From: Candidatus Hydrogenedentota bacterium
GTDB lineage: Bacteria > Hydrogenedentota > Hydrogenedentia > Hydrogenedentales > CAITNO01
Length of the DNA stretch: 64,000 bases
Assembly: GCA_018056705.1 (NCBI GenBank)
Contig: JAGPFE010000004.1
Location: 1-64,000 of the forward strand
Direction: 5' to 3'
Each line of letters opens with the position of its first letter. The first letter of the stretch is position 1. Below are positions 1-8,725 of this stretch, in pieces. The translations under genes were made by a program, and so were the position numbers. The notes beneath the pieces were generated by a model. The model was given only the letters and a program-made list of their open reading frames with translations. It ran no database searches and had not been told where the DNA came from.

Positions 1-647
1 GTATTGATGTTGATCATGCCGTCACCCCATACCGTCAGCAATTTACTCAGTGCCGGTTTCCGGTCGTCACCAAACCAGTCCTCGTCTTCCACGCCCCGGA
101 AACTCCGCAACTCCTCGAGCGCGCGGAACACGGTTACCCGGTTTTCCGGGTCCTCCTCGTCCTGCCCGCTTCGCCGGGCAAGAATCCGCCGCAAGACGGT
201 CCGGTTCAGCGATGGAATATTCCGCAACAATTCTTCCGGCGCGGTATTGATATTGATCCGTCGCTCTTCATCGGTAATGACGTAGTAGACAGCGTCGCCT
301 TCTCCAAACAATTCCTGGGATAGAAAGCCCTCCCCGGCGAAATCCGTCGGACGCGCCCAGTACTCGCCCAGGTGCGTGCCGCCACGTCGCTCCGGGGGCA
401 GAAACCGGATCTTGAGTCCCCGGTTCATGACCTCAAGAATCCCCCGCTCCACCGCGCCCCGGGCGGCGGCCATCGCCACGGCATGATCCAGGGCGTAGGT
501 TGCCGCGCGGCGATCCAGCATGGCGCGACGGGCAAAACCCAGGGCCAGCAGCGAGAGCAGCGCGGTCACCCACAGCACGCAAACCAGCACGAATCCGGCC
601 CGCTGACCCATGCCATACCGCCCACCGCGCCAGGAGCAACCCGTCAT
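1..647 (-). CDS. gspK: Type II secretion minor pseudopilin GspK (partial, C-terminus outside window)
   Basis: The frame is open from an ATG at 647 to the window edge, about 215 residues with no stop seen. The N-terminus has a prepilin-like leader ending AG (G18) followed by FVLVCVLWVTALLSLLALGF. Position +5 is Cys rather than Glu, and GspK pseudopilins are known to lack the +5 Glu. Further on are two ININ motifs (RRINIT-like INTAPEELL and GDGMININ near the edge), typical of the GspK periplasmic domain. The start overlaps the gspJ stop by four bases (ATGA at 644-647). In the family, GspK sits at the tip of the pseudopilus with GspI and GspJ. This is the last visible gene of the gspGHIJK operon. 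Confidence 0.85.
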   Translation of the reverse strand, partial: MTGCSWRGGRYGMGQRAGFVLVCVLWVTALLSLLALGFARRAMLDRRAATYALDHAVAMAAARGAVERGILEVMNRGLKIRFLPPERRGGTHLGEYWARPTDFAGEGFLSQELFGEGDAVYYVITDEERRININTAPEELLRNIPSLNRTVLRRILARRSGQDEEDPENRVTVFRALEELRSFRGVEDEDWFGDDRKPALSKLLTVWGDGMININ

Positions 648-1405
648 CGCCGGTCTCCTTCCTCGCGGCCGAGCACTTTCTCGAGCATGGCCCGGGTTCT
701 AGGCTGCCGGGGCGCCCGGATGGGCACCAGCGTGGTCAGTTCGAAAGGCCGTTCTTCCACTCGCCCCTTTTCCGTGGGCGGCTCGACCCTGAGGGTCACC
801 TCGATGGCGTCTGGAAGCCCCCAGTACTGTTCCAGCCGATCGAGGTACATCGGCGGCTCCGGGGGTGGCGGTTCCATCAGGCTTCGGACCTCCGGCATGG
901 GAAACCACACGTAGCGCAACTTGAACTGGGTAACTCCCTCCAACAGCACATCCCGCCGACCCCGGTCGATCTTCACCCGCTTGGCGCGACGCCGGTCTTC
1001 CTCCGAAACGGGCATCATGGGAATTGCCGATTCCACGTATCCTTCTTCCCGGGTGACCCGGCCGCGGTTGCGGTTCCAGGTGTATTCCACCCGCATCAGC
1101 CGTCGCCCCTCGCCCTTGCTCACGTCCAGGGGTTCCGCCAGCACGAACAGGGTGACGCTGTCATCATCCCCTTCGCAAAGGTACTCCGCCTGGACCAGGG
1201 TATTGGCGCACTCCCGCTGAAACTGTTCCAGAAAGAACCGGGTATCCCTGGGCGCGTCGAACCCGGATTCCGCGAGCCGCCACGTACCTGCCGCGCTGTG
1301 AAACAGCACGTATACCGCCGTCATGACGATGCTGAGCATGGTGGCCGCCACCAGCATTTCGGCCAGCGTGAACCCTGCCCGGGAACCAGTCCGCCGGAGC
1401 GTCAT
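644..1405 (-). CDS. gspJ: Type II secretion minor pseudopilin GspJ-like prepilin
   Basis: A 253-residue protein with a class-III signal peptide: basic leader, cleavage after G11, then FTLAEMLVAATMLSIVMTAV with Glu at +5. The position in the operon after gspG, gspH and gspI, the length and the large periplasmic domain fit GspJ. It would form the pseudopilus tip with GspI and GspK. The start overlaps the gspI stop by four bases (1402-1405), pointing to coupled translation. Assignment as J rather than another minor pseudopilin rests mainly on order and size. Confidence 0.8.
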   Translation of the reverse strand: MTLRRTGSRAGFTLAEMLVAATMLSIVMTAVYVLFHSAAGTWRLAESGFDAPRDTRFFLEQFQRECANTLVQAEYLCEGDDDSVTLFVLAEPLDVSKGEGRRLMRVEYTWNRNRGRVTREEGYVESAIPMMPVSEEDRRRAKRVKIDRGRRDVLLEGVTQFKLRYVWFPMPEVRSLMEPPPPEPPMYLDRLEQYWGLPDAIEVTLRVEPPTEKGRVEERPFELTTLVPIRAPRQPRTRAMLEKVLGREEGDRR

Positions 1406-1896
1406 GGCATGCCCTGCCCGGGTTCAGGCGGTACCCAGACGTGCCGCGCGTTAACCAGGGTTTCGGCCCGAGCCTCGAAATCGGCTCCGCCTCGGGTCCA
1501 CCTGACCACCGCCTCCACCTTGCCCAGGAATTTCTGGTAACTGGCCTTGAACACGGCCAGTTCCTCCTGGGAGAGATCCGTCGGCCATTCCGGTTCGGGT
1601 ACTTCCACCCGGCTGACCTTCCACGCGTAGGAAAAACGGTCGAAGGGCGGAGGGAAAGCACCGGATCCTTCCTGTTCCTGCTGCAGGGGCGGCAGGGCGT
1701 GTTCCGACAGGGTCCGCTCGAGCAGGAACCGCGCGACCGTGAAATCCGTGGCCTGCGCCCGGACAAGGGCGGCCTGGCGCAACGCTTCGTAAATCACCAT
1801 GGCACTCACACTGAGCACGGCCATGGCAACCACCGTCTCTATAAATATGTAGCCACGTGGACGTTCGGGCCGTCCCAGGCACCGGCGACCGGCCAT
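1402..1896 (-). CDS. gspI: Type II secretion minor pseudopilin GspI-like prepilin
   Basis: About 164 residues from the ATG at 1896, one base after the gspH stop (TGA at 1900-1898). A GTG at 1926 is a longer alternative, but a GGAG sits upstream of the ATG and the tight junction favours it. The prepilin site is G15 followed by YIFIETVVAMAVLSVSAMVI. Glu +5 is conserved, but +1 is Tyr instead of the usual Phe, Met or Leu. Gene order G-H-I-J-K identifies it as GspI, which nucleates the tip complex in known systems. It overlaps gspJ by four bases. Confidence 0.78.
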   Translation of the reverse strand: MAGRRCLGRPERPRGYIFIETVVAMAVLSVSAMVIYEALRQAALVRAQATDFTVARFLLERTLSEHALPPLQQEQEGSGAFPPPFDRFSYAWKVSRVEVPEPEWPTDLSQEELAVFKASYQKFLGKVEAVVRWTRGGADFEARAETLVNARHVWVPPEPGQGMP

Positions 1897-1897
1897 G

Positions 1898-2473
1898 TCA
1901 GGGTTCTCCGATGGTAATCCGGCCACCGGGACCGGTAACCCGGATCACGAATTCACCCCCGCGGATACGGGTATCCCGGATGACAATCTCCGCGGGATCG
2001 CTGACACCGTGGGGATAACACGCGACGAAGTAGCGGTTGCGGTCACGGGGCTGACGGGCCTTGATCCGTTGAAATTCCAGCCCATCGGGCAAGGTCCGTT
2101 TTTCACCTTCCGTACCGGCCGGCGATTCGAATACTTTTTCGTTATCCTCGTTCACCCCCGTCTGCCGTTCCACCCACCAGGTCCGTTCTTCCCGGTCCAG
2201 GTAGAGGCGGTACTCCCGGGATTCCTGGACGGCCCGGTCCTGGATATAGCGCAAGGCCGTCACCAGGTCAGCCCGGGCGTTCCGTATGCGGGCCCCGGTC
2301 ATGCTGGAGGCATACATCGGCACGATCGAGGCCGTCAGGATCGACAGCAACGCCACCACCACGATCAGTTCGAGGAGGGTAAAGGCCGCCCGGGCCTGCC
2401 GATCCTCCCCATGAGGCCCGCGGACCAGCCCTGTTTCGAGGTTACGGCATCGGCGAGGTGGAAGTGACATCAT
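1898..2473 (-). CDS. gspH: Type II secretion minor pseudopilin GspH-like prepilin
   Basis: A 191-residue protein with a long hydrophilic leader of about 30 residues, then FTLLELIVVVALLSILTASI with Glu at +5. The residue before the cleavage point is Ala30 where prepilin peptidase normally needs Gly. The only plausible starts are the ATG pair at 2473/2470, which overlap gspG by about 30 bases; no in-frame start lies between them and the hydrophobic segment. In other systems GspH joins the pseudopilus shaft to the I-J-K tip. Confidence 0.75.
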   Translation of the reverse strand: MMSLPPRRCRNLETGLVRGPHGEDRQARAAFTLLELIVVVALLSILTASIVPMYASSMTGARIRNARADLVTALRYIQDRAVQESREYRLYLDREERTWWVERQTGVNEDNEKVFESPAGTEGEKRTLPDGLEFQRIKARQPRDRNRYFVACYPHGVSDPAEIVIRDTRIRGGEFVIRVTGPGGRITIGEP

Positions 2474-2828
2474 CCTCGTTACCCGGCACGCCGTCCGGTC
2501 CGGCGGAGTATACCTTGTAATCCGCCTTCATGGGGTCGGTGGGCGGCTCATACAGGTACGGATTGCCCCAGGGATCATTCCGCAGTTCCCGCACGTAATT
2601 GCGCTTGCCCCCCGTCAGGTCGTTCAGGGATTTAGGATACTGGTCTCCATTGTCCAGGGCGTACAGGTCAATCGCGTTGCTGAGACTGGCAATGTCCCCC
2701 TTGGCCGCCCGGATCTGGGTATCCCGCACCCGTCCGCCGTAATTGACTACTACCATCCCCGCGAGAATCCCGATAATGACCGTCACCAGAATCAGTTCAA
2801 TCAGGGTAAAGCCACTGTTGGATCGCAT
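2442..2828 (-). CDS. gspG: Type II secretion major pseudopilin GspG
   Basis: About 128 residues from ATG 2828, which has GGGAG nine bases upstream; a GTG at 2834 is in frame but too close to that site. The leader MRSNSG is cleaved before FTLIELILVTVIIGILAGMV with Glu +5. The C-terminal half carries the GspG signature: ALDNGDQYP, DPWGNPYLY, and SAGPDG followed by an acidic NEDD run that binds calcium in known GspG. It forms the pseudopilus shaft in the periplasm. It is first in the operon and has its own predicted promoter upstream. Confidence 0.9.
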   Translation of the reverse strand: MRSNSGFTLIELILVTVIIGILAGMVVVNYGGRVRDTQIRAAKGDIASLSNAIDLYALDNGDQYPKSLNDLTGGKRNYVRELRNDPWGNPYLYEPPTDPMKADYKVYSAGPDGVPGNEDDVTSTSPMP

Positions 2829-2856
2829 AAACACAGTCTCCCGGCCGGTTCATTTC

Positions 2857-2885
2857 ATTATAACGCAGGCTCCTGCTTCCAGGAA
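2857..2885 (-). promoter_or_regulatory. Predicted sigma70-type promoter for gspGHIJK
   Basis: On the minus strand TTCCTG (2885-2880) and a perfect TATAAT (2862-2857) are separated by 17 bases, about 29 bases upstream of the gspG ATG. The -35 is weak and the -10 is consensus. It would separate the pseudopilin operon from the upstream tadA. Confidence 0.5.
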
Positions 2886-2937
2886 GACACCACGCGGGTC
2901 CCTGAACCGGAAGGGAAAACCGCTCCACGCCTGGATG

Positions 2938-3462
2938 TCAACCCGCTTCCCCGGGGGGAGGCTGATCCCCGGAAGGAACGCCTTCACGACCGCGGGCCCG
3001 GATTTCCCGGAAAAAAGCGGACAATATGCCTCCGCATTCGGCCTCCAGAACCCCACCCCGCAGGTCGGGCCGGTGGTTGAACCGGCTGTCGGCCAGCAGG
3101 TTCATGAGGGTTCCGCAGCATCCCGCCTTGGGGTCGAACGCCCCGAACACCACCCGGGGAATCCGGGCCAGGATGATCGCTCCCGCGCACATGGGACAGG
3201 GTTCCAGGGTTACGTAGAGCGTGGTCTCCTCCAGTCGCCACGACTCCAGGTGATTCGCCGCCGCCGTAATCGCCAGGATCTCCGCGTGGGCCGTGGGATC
3301 CTGGAGGGCTTCCCGTCGGTTGTAGCCCCGCGCGATCACCTGGTTTTCCCGGGTGATCACGCAACCCACGGGTACTTCGCCGATTTCCAGGGCCCGTTCA
3401 GCCTCCCGGAGGGCCACCCGCATGAAATAAACGTCCCGTTCTTCCGCGTCAAGGTTCAACAT
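2938..3462 (-). CDS. tadA: tRNA-specific adenosine deaminase TadA
   Basis: 174 residues from ATG 3462; the open frame extends further upstream but only into the neighbouring gene. The cytidine/deoxycytidylate deaminase zinc site is complete: H59-A-E61 and PCPMC with C89 and C92. Flanking VPVGCVI and DPTAHAEI match TadA. TadA converts A34 to inosine in tRNA-Arg(ACG) in the cytoplasm. It lies 16 bases after the WYL regulator on the same strand and probably shares its transcript. A related nucleobase deaminase is possible but less likely given the motif spacing. Confidence 0.88.
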   Translation of the reverse strand: MLNLDAEERDVYFMRVALREAERALEIGEVPVGCVITRENQVIARGYNRREALQDPTAHAEILAITAAANHLESWRLEETTLYVTLEPCPMCAGAIILARIPRVVFGAFDPKAGCCGTLMNLLADSRFNHRPDLRGGVLEAECGGILSAFFREIRARGREGVPSGDQPPPGEAG

Positions 3463-3478
3463 GCCCAGTATTCCCCGT

Positions 3479-4474
3479 TCAACCCGCGCCGTCCGCGTAC
3501 AGTCGGGCCGCGCGCTCGAGTTCCCCGCGCATTTCTTCGCGCAGATCAACAGGTTCCAGCAATTCCGCCTGGCTGCCGAAACCATAAACGAACGCCCGCA
3601 CCTCTGGACGACTGGCAGCGGTAAAACTCAACTCCAGGGAGCCGTCTTCGAGCAGGCGTTTCTCCTCGTCCTCGCTCCAGCGCCTTTCGTAGGCATAGGT
3701 GGCCGCTTCGGGCGAAAACCGGATCCGCGCGCGGAAAGGCTCATCAAATCGGAAGCCAAACTGGCTCAGTGGAACCGTTTCGGTCCGTTTTTCCAGTTCC
3801 GTAGAAAACCGGACATCCAACCGGGTAAGATTCCTGATCCGATGCACGGCGAGGGTCATAGGGGGGCGGTCTTCAGGCGTGCCGTCCCGGTTCACGTGCT
3901 GGCCCAGCAGGTAAAAGGCATCCTTTGAAGCAATGATCTTGAGCGGGGCGATGTAAAACACCCGCTCGGGGGCATTCAACCTGGCCTGGTACACCACCCG
4001 GCATACCGTGTGGCGGTCCATGGCCTGCTGGAGATCATCAAAAACGTGCCGGAAAGGGGTGTAATCAATATACCCCTTTTTGAAAATGGCCAGGCTGAAA
4101 GAATGTTTGCCCTCATCCGGGGCCGACACGGCTTCAAGCCCCGCGGTAAGGCGGGTTTCGATGTTCTGCCTCACCGGCTCGGGGATCATGTGTCGCACGA
4201 TATACTGGCAAAGTACAAGGTAACGTATCGCGTCCGCGTCCAGGGAGATGACCGAGAGGGATGTCCGGGACCGTAACTGGTAGCAGCGATCCCGGCCTTC
4301 CTTCCATTTCCTGATCACCACTCCCCGTACCTTGTCCAGTTCTTCTACCAGCCGCAAGACGGTCTGGCGGGAACACCCGCAACGTTCCGCGAGTTGCGTC
4401 AGGGTATATTTTTGGCCATCGCACAACAGCAGGTACAACTGCAACAGGCGTATTGCCGATCGATGTCCTTCCAT
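3479..4474 (-). CDS. WYL-domain transcriptional regulator (YafY/DeoR-like HTH)
   Basis: 331 residues from ATG 4474, with GGGAG seven bases upstream; the GTG at 4480 is too close to that site. Residues about 8-60 form a winged helix-turn-helix (LTQLAERCGCSRQTVLRLVEEL). Residues about 150-225 form a WYL-type ligand domain with PLKIIASKDAFYLLG. A C-terminal WCX-like region with YGFGSQAELLEP follows. Such proteins bind DNA and sense nucleic-acid or nucleotide ligands. No target can be inferred here beyond the adjacent tadA and membrane protein genes. Confidence 0.8.
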   Translation of the reverse strand: MEGHRSAIRLLQLYLLLCDGQKYTLTQLAERCGCSRQTVLRLVEELDKVRGVVIRKWKEGRDRCYQLRSRTSLSVISLDADAIRYLVLCQYIVRHMIPEPVRQNIETRLTAGLEAVSAPDEGKHSFSLAIFKKGYIDYTPFRHVFDDLQQAMDRHTVCRVVYQARLNAPERVFYIAPLKIIASKDAFYLLGQHVNRDGTPEDRPPMTLAVHRIRNLTRLDVRFSTELEKRTETVPLSQFGFRFDEPFRARIRFSPEAATYAYERRWSEDEEKRLLEDGSLELSFTAASRPEVRAFVYGFGSQAELLEPVDLREEMRGELERAARLYADGAG

Positions 4475-4490
4475 GGTCACGCTCCCGCGG

Positions 4491-5285
4491 CTATTGCAAG
4501 GTCAGGAACCAGCCCAGCAGTCCGTCCCCCAGCATTTCATCCTCGATGTCCAGGTACAGTTGACTCCGCAATCGGTAAACCCGTCCCACGAGGCGTCCCC
4601 CCTGGTAGATGCCGCCTCCAGCCACCACCAGCGCGGGCCCCGGGGTATCCAGGGGCTGGATCCGGGCCGTGGTGCCATAGATTCCCGGACGCCGACGGAT
4701 AAGCGCCACCGGCCGGCCATCCCGGAATACCCGAACCTGTCGGGGCTCGGCCCGACCCTGCAGAAACAGGGCGAAACTCGGTGGCCCTTTTTCTTCAACC
4801 ACTTCCAGCGCGGGGGCATCCCGGGCATCCCGGACCTGCCACCGGCCGTGATCCCGGGACACGTAATACAGGATTTCCCCCTCGTTCGTGGCGCAGCCGT
4901 ACACGTCCTCGGCGCTACGGGCGGGACGGCACAGCAGCCGTCGGCCCTCAAAGGGATCGCCCAGTTCCATGCCATCCCAGGCGGATTCTTCCCGCCGGGC
5001 CGTCCGTAAGGCCCGCCGGAACCGCACTTCCACGAATACCGCCCGTCCGACGAAAATCACCACGCCAAGGGCGACCGCTCCCCCAAGCGCGCCCACACCC
5101 GCCAGCGGCCACGGAGACTCCCCTCTCCACAAGCCATACGCGCAAAACAGCAGGGCCTCCAGGAACACCACGCCATAGGCGGCCAGCAGGGCCACTGTCA
5201 GGGGGCCCGCCACCCGGGGGGCCACGTAATACAAGGCCAGCCGTTCCGCCTGGGTCAGGCGGTCCTGTTCGGTTACCTTCGGCAT
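4491..5285 (-). CDS. Membrane protein of unknown function
   Basis: About 264 residues from ATG 5285 (GTG 5300 is an alternative). Two strongly hydrophobic stretches lie near residues 27-52 and 58-85, followed by a soluble domain of about 170 residues rich in beta-type sequence (VFRDGRPVALIRR, GGGIYQGGRLVGRVYRL). That repeating pattern faintly recalls the LURP-one/scramblase barrel fold, but I could not establish this. It lies 16 bases ahead of the WYL regulator on the same strand. Confidence 0.6.
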   Translation of the reverse strand: MPKVTEQDRLTQAERLALYYVAPRVAGPLTVALLAAYGVVFLEALLFCAYGLWRGESPWPLAGVGALGGAVALGVVIFVGRAVFVEVRFRRALRTARREESAWDGMELGDPFEGRRLLCRPARSAEDVYGCATNEGEILYYVSRDHGRWQVRDARDAPALEVVEEKGPPSFALFLQGRAEPRQVRVFRDGRPVALIRRRPGIYGTTARIQPLDTPGPALVVAGGGIYQGGRLVGRVYRLRSQLYLDIEDEMLGDGLLGWFLTLQ

Positions 5286-5428
5286 GTCCTCATTGTCCAC
5301 CTTCCCCCTTGAATCGTGTCAAGTCTACCGGCGCGTCCTGCTATCATGAACCCGCGGACGCAACGGCGCGCCGTACCAGCAGGCATCGGACCACGCGGGA
5401 GGCGCGAACACGCGGGAGGAAATCCGTC

Positions 5429-6175
5429 ATGGCCGAAAATGAAATCAGCCGGAGAGTCGTGTTGCAAGGCGCGGCCCTGGCGACCGCGGGAAACTTGCTG
5501 CCCACGGAAAGCCACGCCGAACGCGGGGAAAAGTTGAAACTTCTCGTGGCCGGAGCCCATCCAGACGACCCGGAAAGCGCGTGCGGCGGCACCATGGCCC
5601 TGTACGCCGACGCCGGGCACGAAGTGGTTTCCCTATACCTCACTCGCGGCGAAGCGGGCATCCGCGGCAAAAGCCACGAGGAAGCGGCCCGTATCCGCAC
5701 GGCCGAAGCCGAACAGGCCTGTCGCGTCCTCAACGCGCGGCCCGTGTTCCTTGCCCAGGTCGACGGAAGCACCGAGTTGAATAGAGCCCGCTACGAAGAG
5801 GCCCTGGAAGTGATCCGGACAGAAGCGCCGGACATCCTCATCACCCACTGGCCGATCGACGGCCACCGGGATCACCGCGTGATCTCCATGCTCATGTATG
5901 ACTGCTGGCTCAAACTGGATCGCCGGTTCGCGCTATATTACTTTGAAGTGGAGACCGGTCGCCAGACCCAGCATTTTCATCCCACCCACTACGTGGACAT
6001 CACGAGCGTTGAGGACCGCAAACGACAAGCCTGTTACGCCCATCGCAGCCAGAACCCCGAGAAAGATTTCTACGTGCTGCACGAACAGATGCATCGTCTT
6101 CGCGGGATGGAGGCGGGCGTCAGGTTCGCCGAGGCTTTCGCGCGGCACGTTCAGTCAGCGCGGGAACTTCGCTGA
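5429..6175 (+). CDS. Tat-exported PIG-L/LmbE-family deacetylase
   Basis: 248 residues from ATG 5429 with GGGAGGA upstream; the open frame extends back but that part is shadow. Residues 7-30 look like a twin-arginine signal (SRRVVLQGAALATA). The zinc-binding motif is A-H44-P-D46-D47-P-E49, followed by GGT, and a distal GHRDHRV carries the third ligand His. The family removes acetyl groups from GlcNAc-type sugars or glycoconjugates. Most relatives are cytoplasmic, so the apparent Tat signal suggests a periplasmic substrate. The extra Pro in HPDDPE marks a subgroup I recall from heterotrophic aquatic phyla. Confidence 0.78.
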   Translation: MAENEISRRVVLQGAALATAGNLLPTESHAERGEKLKLLVAGAHPDDPESACGGTMALYADAGHEVVSLYLTRGEAGIRGKSHEEAARIRTAEAEQACRVLNARPVFLAQVDGSTELNRARYEEALEVIRTEAPDILITHWPIDGHRDHRVISMLMYDCWLKLDRRFALYYFEVETGRQTQHFHPTHYVDITSVEDRKRQACYAHRSQNPEKDFYVLHEQMHRLRGMEAGVRFAEAFARHVQSARELR

Positions 6176-6267
6176 ATTTTCGATGGGCTGGGTCCTCCAT
6201 GGCCCGCAATTGCGTCGTTTCCACGCCGGGGCGTAGCATGGGATTACCTGTGAAGGCAAATCTGGTC

Positions 6268-6954
6268 ATGTTCAACCCAAGTGTTCTGGACAACCTGGAC
6301 GTGGAAAGAGCCGAGCGGGAACGCCTTTCGGCAATGTGGGCCCTGGAAACGGCGGCCTGGGCCGAGGGATTCCGCCGGGTTGCCGGCGTGGACGAGGCGG
6401 GACGTGGTCCCCTGGCGGGTCCCATCGTCGCGGCGGCAGTGTGTCTGTCTTGTCCTGTTCCCGGCCTCAATGATTCCAAACAACTTTCCGCGGAACGGCG
6501 GGAAGAACTGTTCACGCGGCTCATGGATGGCCCTCACGACGTGGGTATTGGCACGGTATCGCCATCCGACATAGACCGTATGGGCATCCAACAGGCTAAT
6601 TACCTCGCCATGCGCATGGCGGTCGAAGCCCTCGCGAGGCCCCCGGACCTGCTGCTCGTGGATGGATACGCCCTGCCGGGGATGGCCATGGCCGTCCGCA
6701 GGGTCATTCGAGGAGATCAGTTGTCCCTGTCCATCGCGGCCGCCAGTATTGTTGCCAAGGTCACCCGTGACCGCCACATGCGCGCGTTGGATGCTCGGTA
6801 TCCCCAGTATGGATTTGCCCGGCACAAGGGATACGGAGTTCCGGAACACCTCGATGCCATCGCGCGGTTCGGGCCCTGCCCGGAACACCGCCGCAGCTTC
6901 GCTCCCCTTCGTGGAAATGGTCCCCTTCAGCAGAACCTGTTCACGCGCCCCTGA
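6268..6954 (+). CDS. rnhB: Ribonuclease HII
   Basis: About 228 residues from ATG 6268. ATGs at 6199 and 6238 are in frame but lack good ribosome sites, so the start is uncertain. The catalytic signature AGVDEAGRGPLAGP holds D42 and E43. LLLVDG gives the third acid, and SIAAASIVAKVTRDR the fourth Asp with the basic motif. It cleaves the RNA strand of RNA-DNA hybrids and starts ribonucleotide excision repair. It is followed after 19 bases by the TPR lipoprotein gene. Confidence 0.9.
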   Translation: MFNPSVLDNLDVERAERERLSAMWALETAAWAEGFRRVAGVDEAGRGPLAGPIVAAAVCLSCPVPGLNDSKQLSAERREELFTRLMDGPHDVGIGTVSPSDIDRMGIQQANYLAMRMAVEALARPPDLLLVDGYALPGMAMAVRRVIRGDQLSLSIAAASIVAKVTRDRHMRALDARYPQYGFARHKGYGVPEHLDAIARFGPCPEHRRSFAPLRGNGPLQQNLFTRP

Positions 6955-6973
6955 AACCCACGGATGCTATAAA

Positions 6974-8725
6974 ATGAATCCACCTATGAACATAAAGGTT
7001 AAGGTCATGTCCTTATCGATGCTGACAGCGATTACTCTTTACGGGTGCGCCTGCCTGGGTGGATTGAACCTGGAATTCCCCTGGCAGTTACAGCCGGTTG
7101 CCGGGCCCACCGATACGTCCCGAGCCTACGCCCACTTTCTGGCGGGAGTGGTATACGAACGCCGGGGCATGATCGACCGGGCAGTCGCCCAGTACGAGCG
7201 AACCCTGGAACGAGATGCCGATGCCGTCACCCCGTCCGTCAAACTGGTCCGGGCCCTGCGTCGCCAGGGTAACTCGGAAAAATCCCTGAAAATCGCCCGG
7301 GACATCGTTCATCGCCATCCAGACAATCCCGACCTGTGGATCCTGCTGGGGGAAGGACTGTACCAGTCCGGACGGCACGAGGAAGCCCTGGAAGCGTTCC
7401 GAAAGGCCGTGGAAATCAACCCGGCCGAACTGACCTCCTACGCGCCGCTGCTTGAAGCGCAAGAATCCATGAACGATTACGTGGCGGCGGCCGAGGTCTA
7501 CGAAAAACTGGCCTCGCGGTACCCCGATCAACCCGCCTTTCAGTTCCAGTACGCCCTGAGCCTGTTCCGGATCGGTGACTACGAGGCGGCCGCCACGGCC
7601 TTCGAAAAGGTGCTCGAACTGCAACCGGCTTTTCAGCGGGCCCGTTACCTGCTGGCCACTTGCCTGATGGAAAGCGGACGGATTGCTGACAGTCTCCCCC
7701 ATTTCGCGCGGTACCTGGAAAGCCAGGCCCTGGACGTCCAGGCCCTTGGCGTGGCAGCGGCGGCATTCTTCCGGAATGGCTCAATGGCGGAGGCATTCAA
7801 CCTCCTCCAGATTCGTCTGGCCCTCCAGGATCCCGAACCGGAGGATTTCTTCAAGGCTGCCCTGGTAGCGCTCGTGGCCGACATGCCCGAGGAAGCCGTG
7901 AAAATAACGGACGCCGTCAGCGTTCCCGTTCTGGGTGGACTCATCCGGGCCGTCGCGGCGCGCAACTCAGGGCAGCAGCCCGGCGATGATCTCGCCGAGC
8001 TCGAAGCCCAGGCAGACAACCTTAACGACGAGTGCGAGTCCTACCTGCTGCCCGCCTTGACCCTGTTCGGTCCCCGCGAAATGGGTGACCGCCTGCTCAA
8101 CGCCCTGGAAACGCTTCGAAAGGAAGCCGCGGACCGGGGAACGCCTTCCCGGGTCGTCGCGTTCACCCGGGCCCGGATCTACATGATCCAGGAGGCCTAT
8201 CCCCTGGCCGTCGAGGCTTTCGAGGAAGCCCTGAAAGCCCCGGGCGGAAACGACGACCCCTGGGTCCACTCCAATATCGCCTACTGTTTCCAGGAACTCG
8301 AACAATGGGATCCCGCCGAACGCCACCACCGCCGGGCCCTGGAACTGATGCCCGACAACCCGGACATGATGAACAACCTCGGCTACTTCCTGGCGGAACA
8401 TAATAAAAGCCTGAACGAGGCCGAAAGCCTTCTCAAACGGGCCCTGGAAATAGATCCCGATAACCCCTTCTACCTGGATAGTCTCGGATGGGTGTATTAC
8501 CGTAAGGGCCGTTTCCAGGAAGCCCTGGACCATGTGCGGCGCGCGGTATATGGCATGAACCACGACGACGCCGAACTGCGCGAACACCTGGGCGATATTT
8601 TTGCCGCCATGGGCGATGTGTCCCGGGCCGCCGAAGAATGGCGACGGGCTGTCCGACTGGACAAAAAACGCGATTCCGCTCGCCGGAAACTCGAACAGTC
8701 GCAGCCTCCCGCGAACGGGACCTGA
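6974..8725 (+). CDS. TPR-repeat lipoprotein
   Basis: 583 residues from ATG 6974, just downstream of rnhB. The N-terminus is a lipoprotein signal with lipobox L-Y-G-C25. The rest is an almost continuous array of 34-residue TPR motifs, clearest at about 40-270 and 430-570 (for example NPDLWILLGEGLYQSGRHEEAL, DNPFYLDSLGWVYYRKGRFQEAL). It is probably anchored in the outer or inner membrane facing the periplasm and acts as a protein-binding scaffold. The partner is unknown. It ends ahead of a 480-base non-coding region. Confidence 0.8.
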   Translation: MNPPMNIKVKVMSLSMLTAITLYGCACLGGLNLEFPWQLQPVAGPTDTSRAYAHFLAGVVYERRGMIDRAVAQYERTLERDADAVTPSVKLVRALRRQGNSEKSLKIARDIVHRHPDNPDLWILLGEGLYQSGRHEEALEAFRKAVEINPAELTSYAPLLEAQESMNDYVAAAEVYEKLASRYPDQPAFQFQYALSLFRIGDYEAAATAFEKVLELQPAFQRARYLLATCLMESGRIADSLPHFARYLESQALDVQALGVAAAAFFRNGSMAEAFNLLQIRLALQDPEPEDFFKAALVALVADMPEEAVKITDAVSVPVLGGLIRAVAARNSGQQPGDDLAELEAQADNLNDECESYLLPALTLFGPREMGDRLLNALETLRKEAADRGTPSRVVAFTRARIYMIQEAYPLAVEAFEEALKAPGGNDDPWVHSNIAYCFQELEQWDPAERHHRRALELMPDNPDMMNNLGYFLAEHNKSLNEAESLLKRALEIDPDNPFYLDSLGWVYYRKGRFQEALDHVRRAVYGMNHDDAELREHLGDIFAAMGDVSRAAEEWRRAVRLDKKRDSARRKLEQSQPPANGT

